A stretch of 64,000 nt of DNA from Methylophilaceae bacterium (GCA_028244835.1 JAOKBJ010000005.1:1-64000), one strand, 5' to 3'; positions 9,407 through 19,228 are shown, numbered from the stretch's first letter. Numbers and translations: made by a program. Notes: generated by a model not told the origin, from the letters alone.

Positions 9407-9814
9407 TTAGAATTGATTTTTAAATGTGTTAGTTTGTGCATCCCCTTTATCACGTACTTTCCAATGCGATTTTCTATCAGTGATAAGTTTGAGACGAAGT
9501 TCATCACGTTTAAACAACTTCATCAATAAGCTCATAGGGGTAAATAATCCAAAGAATATAATCCCCAAAACAATTGGATTGATAATCATACCCAATAGTA
9601 AACCTAATTGCATCCACAGCTTATTCAGGGGTAACAGCGTATCGGGTTTAATTAATGTAGTAAGAAGAAAAAACACAGTGATTGCAAACATAACATAGGC
9701 TATCGGATTTAAGCCGACAAAAAGGAAATACAAGTTCAGCAAGGCAAAAACTGACGTAAAGAAGAATCCAAATTTACGGTTGGTTGGTAGTTTTATATTT
9801 TTATGAGATTTCAC
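9407..9814 (-). CDS. SxtJ family membrane protein
   Basis: PTNRKFGFFFTSVFALL...LNKLWMQLGLLLGMIINPIVLGIIFFGLFTPMSLLMKLFKRD; adjacent to carbamoyltransferase. Confidence 0.85.
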   Translation of the reverse strand: MKSHKNIKLPTNRKFGFFFTSVFALLNLYFLFVGLNPIAYVMFAITVFFLLTTLIKPDTLLPLNKLWMQLGLLLGMIINPIVLGIIFFGLFTPMSLLMKLFKRDELRLKLITDRKSHWKVRDKGDAQTNTFKNQF

Positions 9815-9843
9815 TCGCAGCTCCTAATTTAACTCAAGCTTAG

Positions 9844-10224
9844 CTATTTACAATCATTGATAGTTAGATTAATTGATGCAATATATTTATCACTCATATA
9901 TTGATGTCTATATTCAATATCATAAGTATTTAGCATCAGAGTCATATCAGGCTTCGAGCACCACTTATTTATTTCGGTAGGCCTACGAGCATTAATGTCC
10001 TTTTTTGTGACCCTACCATCTAATATTTTATAATTATATATAAGTTTAACCTTTTCCTCTTTTTCCAAACTCGAGATACACATAGCGTTATCAAGTCTAG
10101 TTGTTTCATTAATGGTCATTGGAGCTGAATCATTTATATCAGAAGCTATTTTTTGACACATTTTAAAGTCATCGGCTAGAAGAATGCTCGGGAATAATGT
10201 AATTAAAAATAATATTTTTTTCAT
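9844..10224 (-). CDS. hypothetical secreted protein
   Basis: 126 aa with N-terminal signal peptide (MKKILFLITLFPSILLADD). Confidence 0.6.
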   Translation of the reverse strand: MKKILFLITLFPSILLADDFKMCQKIASDINDSAPMTINETTRLDNAMCISSLEKEEKVKLIYNYKILDGRVTKKDINARRPTEINKWCSKPDMTLMLNTYDIEYRHQYMSDKYIASINLTINDCK

Positions 10225-10285
10225 AGCGCTCAGTTTACTCTCAGAAAATTAAGTGAGCAAATTTAATTTCATAGCTGTATTGCAA

Positions 10286-10413
10286 TTTGTATTACACTTT
10301 GACATGGATTAATATAAACAAATACGAACTACCAAAGCTTATGAGTAGGCCGTTTTCAGAGGCTTGATATACCAATATAAATAAAAATACAGGAGAGATT
10401 GGAGCCCCACCAA
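10286..10413. repeat. Island repeat copy C (degenerate), tail GCCCCACCAATT
   Basis: TTTGTATTACACTTTGACATGGATTAATA...TTATGAGTAGGCCGTTTT...GGAGAGATTGGAGCCCCACCAATT; same block order as copy A. Confidence 0.6.
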
Positions 10414-10475
10414 TTAAATAAGGCTTAACCCTTTATATAATAGGTTTCAAGCTTATCTAAAAGGAGTAGTTTGAG

Positions 10476-11471
10476 TTGGAAAAGTCCATAACATCTTTAA
10501 ATCCGTTAGTTGACAAAGCATTAAAAAAAAACCCTTTTGATTTTACCGATGATGCTGAAGGTATTAAGTCCTATTTAAATGAGCTCTTATTAGACAAAAA
10601 TTTATTATTAGCATTTGAATTAATTATCTATATAGAGTTGAAAATTCAGGTCGAATTTGAAGTATATAAAGATAGGTTTATCAATTCTCTATTAGACATT
10701 GTGATGCAGCATAAGATTAATAATGAGCAAGATAAAATACCATCTTTCTTTGATAATTTTTTATTACGTCATATGCGAGAGGGAGATCCCAATGCCTTAA
10801 AAGCCTATGAATGGTTTAGAAGTATCTATTCTTCAAAGGTAAACCGCTTTAAAGATTACCAGATTCGGTCAGAAGAAAATTGTATTTATTCAAATCATCC
10901 TAGAACAAATGGTATGTCTGTAGTTCTTTCACAAGGAACACATGGAGTATTTACTTGGAAAGATCATATTGTTTTTAAATCTGTATTCGATTTAGCCATT
11001 TACTCAATGTTATTAGAGGAATTAAAGCCAGATGTAATAATCGAAATAGGGTCTGGAAAAGGAGGAAGTGCAGTTTGGTTGGCTGATATGACAAAAATCC
11101 TTGGATTAAAATCTCAAATATATAGTTATGATATTAATAAACCAGATTTTAGTTACCCTAATGTAAATTTTATTGAGTTTGATTTGAATAATTTAAATGA
11201 CAATATAGATTTTCCAGAAAATAAAAATTGGGTTGGTTCGAAGTTAATTATTGAAGATGCACATGAGAATATTTCTAAAGTATTAAATAAAATAGATAGT
11301 AAGGTTGGTGCAGGAGATTATTTAATAGTGGAGGATAGTGATGGTAAGCAAAAAGAATTATTTAACTTCATAAAGAATACAAAAAATACTTATTTAACAG
11401 ATCAGCATTATCTTGATTTATTTGGAAGGAATGGCACATCAGCAACTAATTCAATTTTTAAGGTAGTCTGA
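10476..11471 (+). CDS. CmcI family (cephalosporin hydroxylase/methyltransferase-like) SAM-dependent protein, TTG start
   Basis: SQGTHGVFTWKDHIVFKSVFDLAIYSMLLEELKPDVIIEIGSGKGGSAVWLADM. Confidence 0.8.
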   Translation: MEKSITSLNPLVDKALKKNPFDFTDDAEGIKSYLNELLLDKNLLLAFELIIYIELKIQVEFEVYKDRFINSLLDIVMQHKINNEQDKIPSFFDNFLLRHMREGDPNALKAYEWFRSIYSSKVNRFKDYQIRSEENCIYSNHPRTNGMSVVLSQGTHGVFTWKDHIVFKSVFDLAIYSMLLEELKPDVIIEIGSGKGGSAVWLADMTKILGLKSQIYSYDINKPDFSYPNVNFIEFDLNNLNDNIDFPENKNWVGSKLIIEDAHENISKVLNKIDSKVGAGDYLIVEDSDGKQKELFNFIKNTKNTYLTDQHYLDLFGRNGTSATNSIFKVV

Positions 11472-11529
11472 GGTGTCAACTAAAACTATTTGAAAAAATT
11501 GATATCAAATAGCAAATAATTACTCACCA

Positions 11530-11901
11530 CTAGTTTGATATTTTAAATTCTTTCTTTAAAAATTTAATAATTTCAGTTGATTCATATAACCATTTAGTTT
11601 TAGAATTTATTTTTTCTATTTTTAAGCATGGCACTTTATGTTTTCCGCCTTCATTGACCAATTCTGATTTAAAATTTTTATTATTTTTTGCGTCCTTAAG
11701 ATTTATTTTAAGACTATTTTTTCTTAAAAATCTTCTTACTTTTACACAAAATGGACAGGCTTCAAATTGGTAAATTGTTAAATTTTTCGTTTTTTTATCA
11801 ATTCTATCTTGATCAATCTTTTTCCTTAACAGTGGCTTAGGTAAAGTAATTAAATTTAGAAAAAGAATTAATTTTCCTATAAACCATCTTATTAAACTCA
11901 T
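11530..11901 (-). CDS. glutaredoxin / GST N-terminal domain protein
   Basis: YQFEACPFCVKVRRFL; HKVPCLKI; WLYESTEIIKFLKKEF. Confidence 0.8.
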   Translation of the reverse strand: MSLIRWFIGKLILFLNLITLPKPLLRKKIDQDRIDKKTKNLTIYQFEACPFCVKVRRFLRKNSLKINLKDAKNNKNFKSELVNEGGKHKVPCLKIEKINSKTKWLYESTEIIKFLKKEFKISN

Positions 11902-12022
11902 ATTATTTCCTTAATTTTTTTGCATAATATACTCTTAATCTTATTTTAATGTCGTATTTTTTTAAATAATAAATTAACTACCATTAATTTGCATGCACCA
12001 TTAGTGAGTTACAATCTTAAAA

Positions 12023-13012
12023 ATGAATATTGCTATTATCGGTGCAGGAATTTCAGCAATAACTATTGCAAAAAATCTTAAAAATATTGCTAATGTAACT
12101 CTCTTTGAAAAAAGCCGAGGCGTTGGAGGGAGGATGGCTTTTCGCCTTTCTGGTAATTATGAATTTGATCATGGAGCTCAATTTTTCACTGCTAAGCATC
12201 AAGATTTTAAAAATTTTATTGAGCCATTGATAAAAAAAAATGTAATTAAACGATGGGATGCTCGTTTTGCTGAATTTAAAAATAGTACACTTCTTAGAGA
12301 AACTACTTGGGATTCGGAATATCCTCATTATGTTGGTGTGCCTGGGATGAATTCTATTTCTAAGTATTTATCCAAAGAGCTTGATGTTAGATTAAACACG
12401 ACAGTTAATAAAATATCTAAAAATTCTAATAATATCTGGAATTTATTTGACGAAAAGTTAAATAATTTAGGGGAATTTGATTGGGTTATATCTACAGCGC
12501 CTGCAATTCAATCTGCTGAAATTCTTCCAAAATATTTTAAGTATCATAAAGATTTGCTTAATAAGAAAATGGTAAGTTGTTTCTCATTGATGCTTGGGTT
12601 TAAAAAAGCACTTCCATTATCATGGGATGCGGCCCTTATAAGAGAAGCTGATATCAGTTGGGTGTCCATTAATAATTCTAAGCCACATAGAAAAAAATCG
12701 TTTGCTATGTTGATTCACTCAACTAATGTTTGGGCAGAAAAACACTTATCTGATGACCCTCAGGATGTTATCTCATTTCTAAATAAAGAAACTTCACGAA
12801 TTATTGGCTATGATACTTCACACGCTGATCATATCGATCTTCATGGTTGGCGATATGCCAATATTAAAAAACAAAGCAAATCTGATTTATTAATTGATTA
12901 TGAAAATAGGCTTGCTTCATGTGGGGATTGGCTAACTCAGGGAAAAGTTGAATGTGCTTTCGATGCAGGTTTTAGGATGGCAAAAGAAATTAATAAAATT
13001 AAACATGAATAA
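12023..13012 (+). CDS. renalase-like NAD(P)/FAD-dependent amine oxidoreductase
   Basis: IAIIGAGISAITIAKNL, FEKSRGVGGRMAFR, DHGAQFFTA, CGDWLTQGKVECAFDAG. Confidence 0.88.
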   Translation: MNIAIIGAGISAITIAKNLKNIANVTLFEKSRGVGGRMAFRLSGNYEFDHGAQFFTAKHQDFKNFIEPLIKKNVIKRWDARFAEFKNSTLLRETTWDSEYPHYVGVPGMNSISKYLSKELDVRLNTTVNKISKNSNNIWNLFDEKLNNLGEFDWVISTAPAIQSAEILPKYFKYHKDLLNKKMVSCFSLMLGFKKALPLSWDAALIREADISWVSINNSKPHRKKSFAMLIHSTNVWAEKHLSDDPQDVISFLNKETSRIIGYDTSHADHIDLHGWRYANIKKQSKSDLLIDYENRLASCGDWLTQGKVECAFDAGFRMAKEINKIKHE

Positions 13013-13112
13013 ATTCGAGCCTTATTTTTATTACATTATTATTTTCTTTGGGTTAATTTTTGTTTTAGGGATTTTAATATTTATTGCTTATAAAGCTAAT
13101 AAAAAAAAATAA
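13005..13112 (+). CDS. 35-aa single-span membrane microprotein, translationally coupled
   Basis: Manual: MNKFEPYFYYIIIFFGLIFVLGILIFIAYKANKKK*; ATG overlaps the upstream stop. Confidence 0.5.
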   Translation: MNKFEPYFYYIIIFFGLIFVLGILIFIAYKANKKK

Positions 13113-13153
13113 CACACTCACATGATCTAAACAGATAAATCTTAATTTTAGAT

Positions 13154-13519
13154 TTAACTATGTAGGTGAAAAACCTTGTTCATTATCTTCCAATCACTAT
13201 TAAGTTTTAATAAAGTAAACAGGTCTGTAAATTGATGCCCAGACCAATTGCTAGATTCCAGCCTAACAGTCGCGACAGTACCTTCTATATCAATATTAAC
13301 AATATTGGCTTCAAGTTCATTTGCTGGTGGATTTTCATCAATCCAATCAAATAGATTTTTTATCGGACCAGAAAACAAGTCATCTCCAATGTAACCAAAG
13401 ATTGTAGCTTCGATATGAAACGCTGGCTTCATATCATCACCATTTCCTGAGATAGCTCCATTTATATAATGCTGTATAGTTTTTTTAATTAATTCTTCAT
13501 CACTCATTTTTGACTCCAA
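13154..13519 (-). CDS. nuclear transport factor 2-like (lumazine-binding-like) protein
   Basis: IQHYINGAISGNGDDMKPAFHIEATIFGYIGDDLFSGPI...WSGHQFTDLFTLLKLNSDWKIMNKVFH. Confidence 0.75.
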   Translation of the reverse strand: MESKMSDEELIKKTIQHYINGAISGNGDDMKPAFHIEATIFGYIGDDLFSGPIKNLFDWIDENPPANELEANIVNIDIEGTVATVRLESSNWSGHQFTDLFTLLKLNSDWKIMNKVFHLHS

Positions 13520-13660
13520 AATTTAATATGAAATTAGAACTAATTTACTCCTATTTTTCTGATATACAAATTCGTATAACATTTCTGAAAAGATTAAGTT
13601 GAGCGTTTAAAGTGTATTAGATATACAATATTACTTAAAGAAAAAATAGGATGTAAGGGC

Positions 13661-14806
13661 ATGGCAAATAGCAGGGTAGTAATACCAATCAGAAATATTG
13701 ACCCAAACCTCAGAATTTTGCAGGATAACCTCCTGAAAGATGGCAGCATTAATTTTGATGATATTAGTCTAGAAGAATTACTTAAAAAGTTACCTTCTGA
13801 TGATTTAGTAACAAAGCTTTTGCATCCAGAAGTGAGATACGAAGTTACGGATCATTGTAATGCATCTTGTATTATGTGTCCCAGAGATGAGCATGAGCAT
13901 GGACGTGCACATGGCATTATGGATCAGGATAAATATGAGAAAAGCATTGATGAAGTTGCTACCCTTGGAGCTAAACAGATTGTGCTTACGGGCTTTGGCG
14001 AACCAATGCTTGATAAAAACTTAGAATTAAAAATTGCTTACGCTAATAAAAAAGGATTATTAACCTACATAATATCAAATGGCTCAGTTCTTAATAGTAA
14101 GCGAGCACAAAAAATATTAGAAGCAGGATTAGATGAAATCCGTATTAGCTTTTATGGGATGGGTAAAGATACTTATAATACTGTAATGCAGGGTCTTGAT
14201 TTTGAGAGAACGAGAGACGGGCTATTAAAATTTATTAAATTAAGAGATGAGCAAAATTTTAATACTAAAATTCAGATTTCTTATTTAACTCTACCTGAAA
14301 ATGAAAAAGATGAGCAAGCTTTTCAAGATTTTTGGGAGCCTTTAGTAGATGCTATTGAGATTTGGAGGCCACATAACTTTGGTGATGGTCGAGATTATCG
14401 AGACCGTGATGAAGAGCAGACTGAGATAGTTAAAACAACCTGTGGTAGGCCTGAGACAGGGGCTTTACAAGTTCAGTGGGATGGCGAAGTGATTCCTTGT
14501 TGCTATGACTATAATAATAAAATAGTTTTGGGTAACGCTTTTGAACAACCAGTTCTTGAAATTCTTAATGAGAAGAAATATAGATTACTAAGGTACGCTC
14601 ACAAAGTTGGACTTTTTAATTTGTTTCCTTATTGTGACCAATGTGATCAATTGCTTCCTCATGCAGATGCTCTTGTTTATACGAATAGACATAACCTACC
14701 ACCGGAAGAAGCTGTTAAATTATCAAATACTGATTTATATAATCTTTCGGAAGGGTCTAATATTGACAAAGAAAATTTAAATGAAAAATATAAATCTAAA
14801 GTATAA
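13661..14806 (+). CDS. radical SAM / SPASM domain protein
   Basis: CNASCIMC (CxxxCxxC); C-terminal VIPCCYD...GNAFEQPVLEI...FPYCDQC. Confidence 0.9.
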   Translation: MANSRVVIPIRNIDPNLRILQDNLLKDGSINFDDISLEELLKKLPSDDLVTKLLHPEVRYEVTDHCNASCIMCPRDEHEHGRAHGIMDQDKYEKSIDEVATLGAKQIVLTGFGEPMLDKNLELKIAYANKKGLLTYIISNGSVLNSKRAQKILEAGLDEIRISFYGMGKDTYNTVMQGLDFERTRDGLLKFIKLRDEQNFNTKIQISYLTLPENEKDEQAFQDFWEPLVDAIEIWRPHNFGDGRDYRDRDEEQTEIVKTTCGRPETGALQVQWDGEVIPCCYDYNNKIVLGNAFEQPVLEILNEKKYRLLRYAHKVGLFNLFPYCDQCDQLLPHADALVYTNRHNLPPEEAVKLSNTDLYNLSEGSNIDKENLNEKYKSKV

Positions 14807-15000
14807 TTATTAAAAGCTAATATTTATCAGTGATTCCAAAGAAATAATTCCAACTCTATGTTTCTAACATGCTATAAAACTTCAATCTTAGTAAAACTAA
14901 ATATCTATGTAAATTAAAATTCTTACCATCATTCTAAAAAAATAAAACTTAATTTGAGTTCAGAAACTTTATTTTAACTTGAATATTAATTATAGTTTTT

Positions 15001-15060
15001 TAAGGTTATGGGTAGCAATTAGATTTGTAATACACTTGAACATAGATTAGCATATGCTGA
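15001..15060. repeat. Island repeat copy D (degenerate)
   Basis: AAGGTTATGGGTAGCAATT and TTTGTAATACACTTGAACATAGATTA resemble blocks of copies A-C. Confidence 0.45.
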
Positions 15061-15094
15061 TAAAAAATTAAATAATAGGGTGTAAGGGTTAGAA

Positions 15095-15613
15095 ATGAAT
15101 AAACAATTCGATTACTTAAAAAAAGAATTTCCAAAAACTTTTAAAGATATTGTTTTAAAACATAAAGCAGTTAACAAAGTCTTAACTTTTTGCGATGTTG
15201 ATAATCAATATATCTTATTCACCGGTATGTTTTCTGAAGTTAATGGCGGTAAGGGAATTTCTGATGAGCTAGAAACTTATTTAGTTAACTTTTTAGCAGA
15301 GAAATATAAATCTAAAGCTTTTGCAAGGGCTGCGGCATACGTGTTGGAAGATCAAACAACTTTTATTGGGTACGATTTTAAAAGTATTGATGATGAAAAA
15401 TGGTCGCAACAAAATATTTTCAATGTGGATAATGAAGGAAAGGTAATTGATGTTGACGATAAATTTACAAATAGCAGCAATAAGAATCATATATGTCCAT
15501 TAGTAAATTCTTATTTTGAAGATATAGATTTTCCTAAAGATACGGAAGAATTCCTTAATAATTTATATGAACAAGTAAAGCCAAGTTTTCAAATAGTAAA
15601 ATTAAAAAAATAA
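15095..15613 (+). CDS. hypothetical protein (172 aa)
   Basis: ORF with GTAAGGG upstream; no family recognised. Confidence 0.7.
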   Translation: MNKQFDYLKKEFPKTFKDIVLKHKAVNKVLTFCDVDNQYILFTGMFSEVNGGKGISDELETYLVNFLAEKYKSKAFARAAAYVLEDQTTFIGYDFKSIDDEKWSQQNIFNVDNEGKVIDVDDKFTNSSNKNHICPLVNSYFEDIDFPKDTEEFLNNLYEQVKPSFQIVKLKK

Positions 15614-15623
15614 TCTATTTTGC

Positions 15624-15971
15624 TTAATTATTTGCCCAAGGTCGCTTACATTTATACATTGAGAATGTAGCTTCACCTAGCTTAGAAGATTTATCTTTTA
15701 CAAGTGTATTTGCCCTAACTGAAACTGCACTATTCTGTGCTAATTGTAATAAATCTCTATTAATATTTTCTTCACTTCTTTCAACATACGCAATTTCTGA
15801 AAGAACACTAACATCAACACTTCCTCTTGAGACGCAATCTGTTGGTCTTTCTTTTAACAATAATACTTTATCTGCCCCATCTTTGAGGTCAATATATTTT
15901 GCACATCCAGTTATTAATAAAAATAATGATAATATTAATACATTATTCAAAATTATTTTATATGTACCCAT
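15624..15971 (-). CDS. DUF4156-like lipoprotein
   Basis: Lipobox LLITGC; C-terminal NTLVKDKSSKLGEATFSMYKC. Confidence 0.65.
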   Translation of the reverse strand: MGTYKIILNNVLILSLFLLITGCAKYIDLKDGADKVLLLKERPTDCVSRGSVDVSVLSEIAYVERSEENINRDLLQLAQNSAVSVRANTLVKDKSSKLGEATFSMYKCKRPWANN

Positions 15972-16050
15972 TTAAATTTCCCCTCATTTATTTATCAATT
16001 TAATTTTCATTATTTTTTTTAAGTTTTTCTTTTTTAAGTATTTATGATAT

Positions 16051-16824
16051 TTATTTATCTTCACTAGGGTCATTAATAGTTCGTAAATATTCTTGATGCA
16101 CTATGAAATTTTCTACATTATATTTTTCTTTTATATCATCAGATGGAATATGTGTAGGGACAATTACTTGCATACCTATTTGCCAATTTCCTGGTGTGGA
16201 AACATTATATTTTTCAGCCAATTGAAGGGCATCAATTATTCGAATAATTTCATTAAAGTTTCTACCAATATGTTTGGGATAAGATAGAATTGTTTGAATA
16301 GTTTTATCTGGATCAATTATAAAAACAGATCTAATAGTTGATTTGTTTACATCTCCAAATACACCTTCGCTCGGTTCGGCCTTAGGATGATACATCCCAT
16401 AAGCAGTAGCTATCTTTAACTTTTTATCTGAAATAATTGGGTAATTAAGATTAGGTTTTTCCAAGCCTATTGTTATGGTATCTTTTTTATTTATTCTAAT
16501 TAAATTTTTATATTTATCAATATGAGACACCCATTCTAAATGATCATTAAGACTGTCTGCACTTAGTGTAATAATTTTTGTTTGTCTATTTTTAAATTCT
16601 GGTTGAAGAAATGCAAGCTCTGCTAATTCAGTAGTGCAAACGGGAGTAAAGTCGCCAGGATGAGAAAATAAAATAGTCCATTTTCCCTTGCTCCATTCAT
16701 GGAAGTTAATTTCACCTTTAGTCGATTGAGCAATAAAATTAGGCGCTTTATCTCCGATTTGAAGAGCATTGCTGGATTGCGAATAAATAAAGATTAATAT
16801 TAAAAATAATTTTCTAAAGTTCAT
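16051..16824 (-). CDS. exported 1-Cys (Prx6-type) peroxiredoxin
   Basis: Signal peptide ...SSNA-LQIG; FSHPGDFTPVCTTE; Prx6-type C-terminus. Confidence 0.88.
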   Translation of the reverse strand: MNFRKLFLILIFIYSQSSNALQIGDKAPNFIAQSTKGEINFHEWSKGKWTILFSHPGDFTPVCTTELAELAFLQPEFKNRQTKIITLSADSLNDHLEWVSHIDKYKNLIRINKKDTITIGLEKPNLNYPIISDKKLKIATAYGMYHPKAEPSEGVFGDVNKSTIRSVFIIDPDKTIQTILSYPKHIGRNFNEIIRIIDALQLAEKYNVSTPGNWQIGMQVIVPTHIPSDDIKEKYNVENFIVHQEYLRTINDPSEDK

Positions 16825-16833
16825 TGATTGAGT

Positions 16834-18039
16834 TTACCTCGCCAATTCTTTTTTTGCTAAAGCGAAGGCCGAGATAGCTTTATCTAAATCTTCTTTGTTG
16901 TGAGCTGCTGAAATTTGCATTCTAATTCTAGCTTTGTCCTTAGGCACGACTGGAAAGAAGAATCCTATTGCGTATATACCCTTTGATAATAATTTTTTGC
17001 TCATTTCTTGTGCTAAATTTGCATCTCCTAGCATTACTGGAACGATTGGATGGTCTCCGTCATCAACCATAAAACCAGCTTTTTGCATGCCTTTTCTGAA
17101 ATAATGCGTGTTATTCTCTAGACGATCTCGTAAGTCTGAATTGCCACTTATCATTTCAAGCGCTTTGAGCGTTGCCGCGCATATAGAAGGGGCTAAAGTG
17201 TTAGAAAACAAATAAGGCCTAGATCTTTGCCTGAGCATATCAATAATTTCTTTCCTACCTGAAGTGAATCCTCCAGACCCACCACCTAATGCTTTACCGA
17301 ATGTGCTAGTAATAATATCTACTCGGTCCATTACTCCACGATATTCATGAACGCCACGACCGGTTTTACCCATGAATCCAGTTGCATGACAATCGTCATG
17401 ATGAACCATCGCATCAAATTCGTCTGCAAGATCACAAATCTTATCCAACTGAGCTATTGTTCCATCCATTGAGAAGACACCATCAGTTGTAATTAAAATT
17501 CTTCTAGCGCCATTTTTCTTTGCCTCAGTTAACTTATCCCTTAGGTCAGACATATTATTATTTTTGTAGCGATAACGGGCAGCTTTACAAAGTCGGACAC
17601 CATCAATAATTGATGCGTGATTAAGCTCATCGGAAATAACTGCATCTTCAGCAGTTAAAATTGTCTCAAATAGTCCTGCATTCGCGTCAAAACATGCTGC
17701 ATATAGTATTGTTTCTTCCATACCTAAAAATGTACTTACTTCTTTTTCTAATGTCTTATGTATTGTCTGAGTGCCACAAATAAATCTAACTGAAGCCAAC
17801 CCAAAGCCCCATTTGTCGTAACTAGATTTTGCGGCCTCGATAATTTCTGGGTTATTAGCTAAGCCTAAATAATTATTGGCACACATATTAATCACCTTAC
17901 TTCCGTCACTTAAGGTAATTTCACTTTTTTGATCTGAATTAATATAGCGCTCAGTTTTCCAGAGACCAGCAGCTTTAATTTCAGCTAAATCACTTGTAAT
18001 GCTTTCACGCGCAACTTTAAAACTCATTATATAATCCAA
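16834..18039 (-). CDS. kbl: glycine C-acetyltransferase
   Basis: [35 protein letters not shown]; followed by tdh. Confidence 0.95.
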   Translation of the reverse strand: MDYIMSFKVARESITSDLAEIKAAGLWKTERYINSDQKSEITLSDGSKVINMCANNYLGLANNPEIIEAAKSSYDKWGFGLASVRFICGTQTIHKTLEKEVSTFLGMEETILYAACFDANAGLFETILTAEDAVISDELNHASIIDGVRLCKAARYRYKNNNMSDLRDKLTEAKKNGARRILITTDGVFSMDGTIAQLDKICDLADEFDAMVHHDDCHATGFMGKTGRGVHEYRGVMDRVDIITSTFGKALGGGSGGFTSGRKEIIDMLRQRSRPYLFSNTLAPSICAATLKALEMISGNSDLRDRLENNTHYFRKGMQKAGFMVDDGDHPIVPVMLGDANLAQEMSKKLLSKGIYAIGFFFPVVPKDKARIRMQISAAHNKEDLDKAISAFALAKKELAR

Positions 18040-18051
18040 TCCTTATTAATA

Positions 18052-19086
18052 TTATGTTTCCCAATTAAGAATAACTTTACCTGATTTACCTGATCGCATT
18101 ACATCAAAACCTTTTTGAAACTCTTTGAAGTTAAAGCGATGAGTAATTATTTTCTCAAGCGGTAGACCACTTTGAACCATCATTGTTCCCTTGTACCAAG
18201 TCTCAAAAATTTCTCGACCATAAACGCCTTTAATAGTAAGACCTTTGAAGACGACTAAGTCCCAATCAATTCCTGATCCTGCTGGCATAATTGCAAGCAT
18301 GGCAATCCGACCACCATTTATCATTTTACTAAGCATGTCAGAAAAAGCTTTTGGAGAGCCAGACATCTCTAAGCCAACATCAAATCCCTCAAAAATTCCC
18401 AAAGACTCCATTAATTCTTTTGATATTGAATTTTTTTCAACATTAACTGTAATCACTTTTGGTAAGATTTTTTTGATTAAATCAAGTCGGTATTGGTTTA
18501 GGTCTGTGATTACAATATTTCTTGCACCAGCATGATGCGCTACCATTGCTGACATTATTCCAATTGGACCCGCACCTGTTATAAGAACATCTTCACCAAC
18601 CATATTGAATGAAAGTGCTGTATGGACAGCATTACCATATGGGTCGAAGCAGGCTAGTAGGTCTGTTGACATTTCTTGACTTGGTTTAAATATATTTTTT
18701 GCTGGAACAGATAAATATTCTGCAAAAGCTCCAGTTCTATTAACACCAACTCCGATTGTGTTTGGACAAAGATGTATAGTCCCAGCTAAACAATTGCGAC
18801 ATCGACCACAAGTAATATGTCCCTCGCCAGATACTATATCCCCAATCTTTAAATCATAAACATTAGAGCCAAGCTCTACAATCTCACCAGCATATTCATG
18901 ACCAGTGATCATTGGGATGGGTATAGTTTTCTGAGCCCATTCATCCCAATTATAAATATGGATGTCTGTGCCGCAGATGGCAGTTTTTTTTATTTTAACT
19001 AGCACATCATTATTACCAATTTCAGGTTCGGGCATATCTTCAAGCCATATACCTTCTTTCGCATGTCTTTTTACTAAGGCTTTCAT
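18052..19086 (-). CDS. tdh: L-threonine 3-dehydrogenase
   Basis: [30 protein letters not shown]; zinc Cys cluster. Confidence 0.96.
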   Translation of the reverse strand: MKALVKRHAKEGIWLEDMPEPEIGNNDVLVKIKKTAICGTDIHIYNWDEWAQKTIPIPMITGHEYAGEIVELGSNVYDLKIGDIVSGEGHITCGRCRNCLAGTIHLCPNTIGVGVNRTGAFAEYLSVPAKNIFKPSQEMSTDLLACFDPYGNAVHTALSFNMVGEDVLITGAGPIGIMSAMVAHHAGARNIVITDLNQYRLDLIKKILPKVITVNVEKNSISKELMESLGIFEGFDVGLEMSGSPKAFSDMLSKMINGGRIAMLAIMPAGSGIDWDLVVFKGLTIKGVYGREIFETWYKGTMMVQSGLPLEKIITHRFNFKEFQKGFDVMRSGKSGKVILNWET

Positions 19087-19228
19087 TAATTCCCCATTAA
19101 AATAGTTACATTAGAAATTCTTAAGAAGTTACCATTTTATTTAATTAAAAATAAAATGATAGTAATATCTTTTGAGTACTTTAAAGTATTATATGAACCA
19201 AATGATGTATTTTCAGACTTACTATCTT

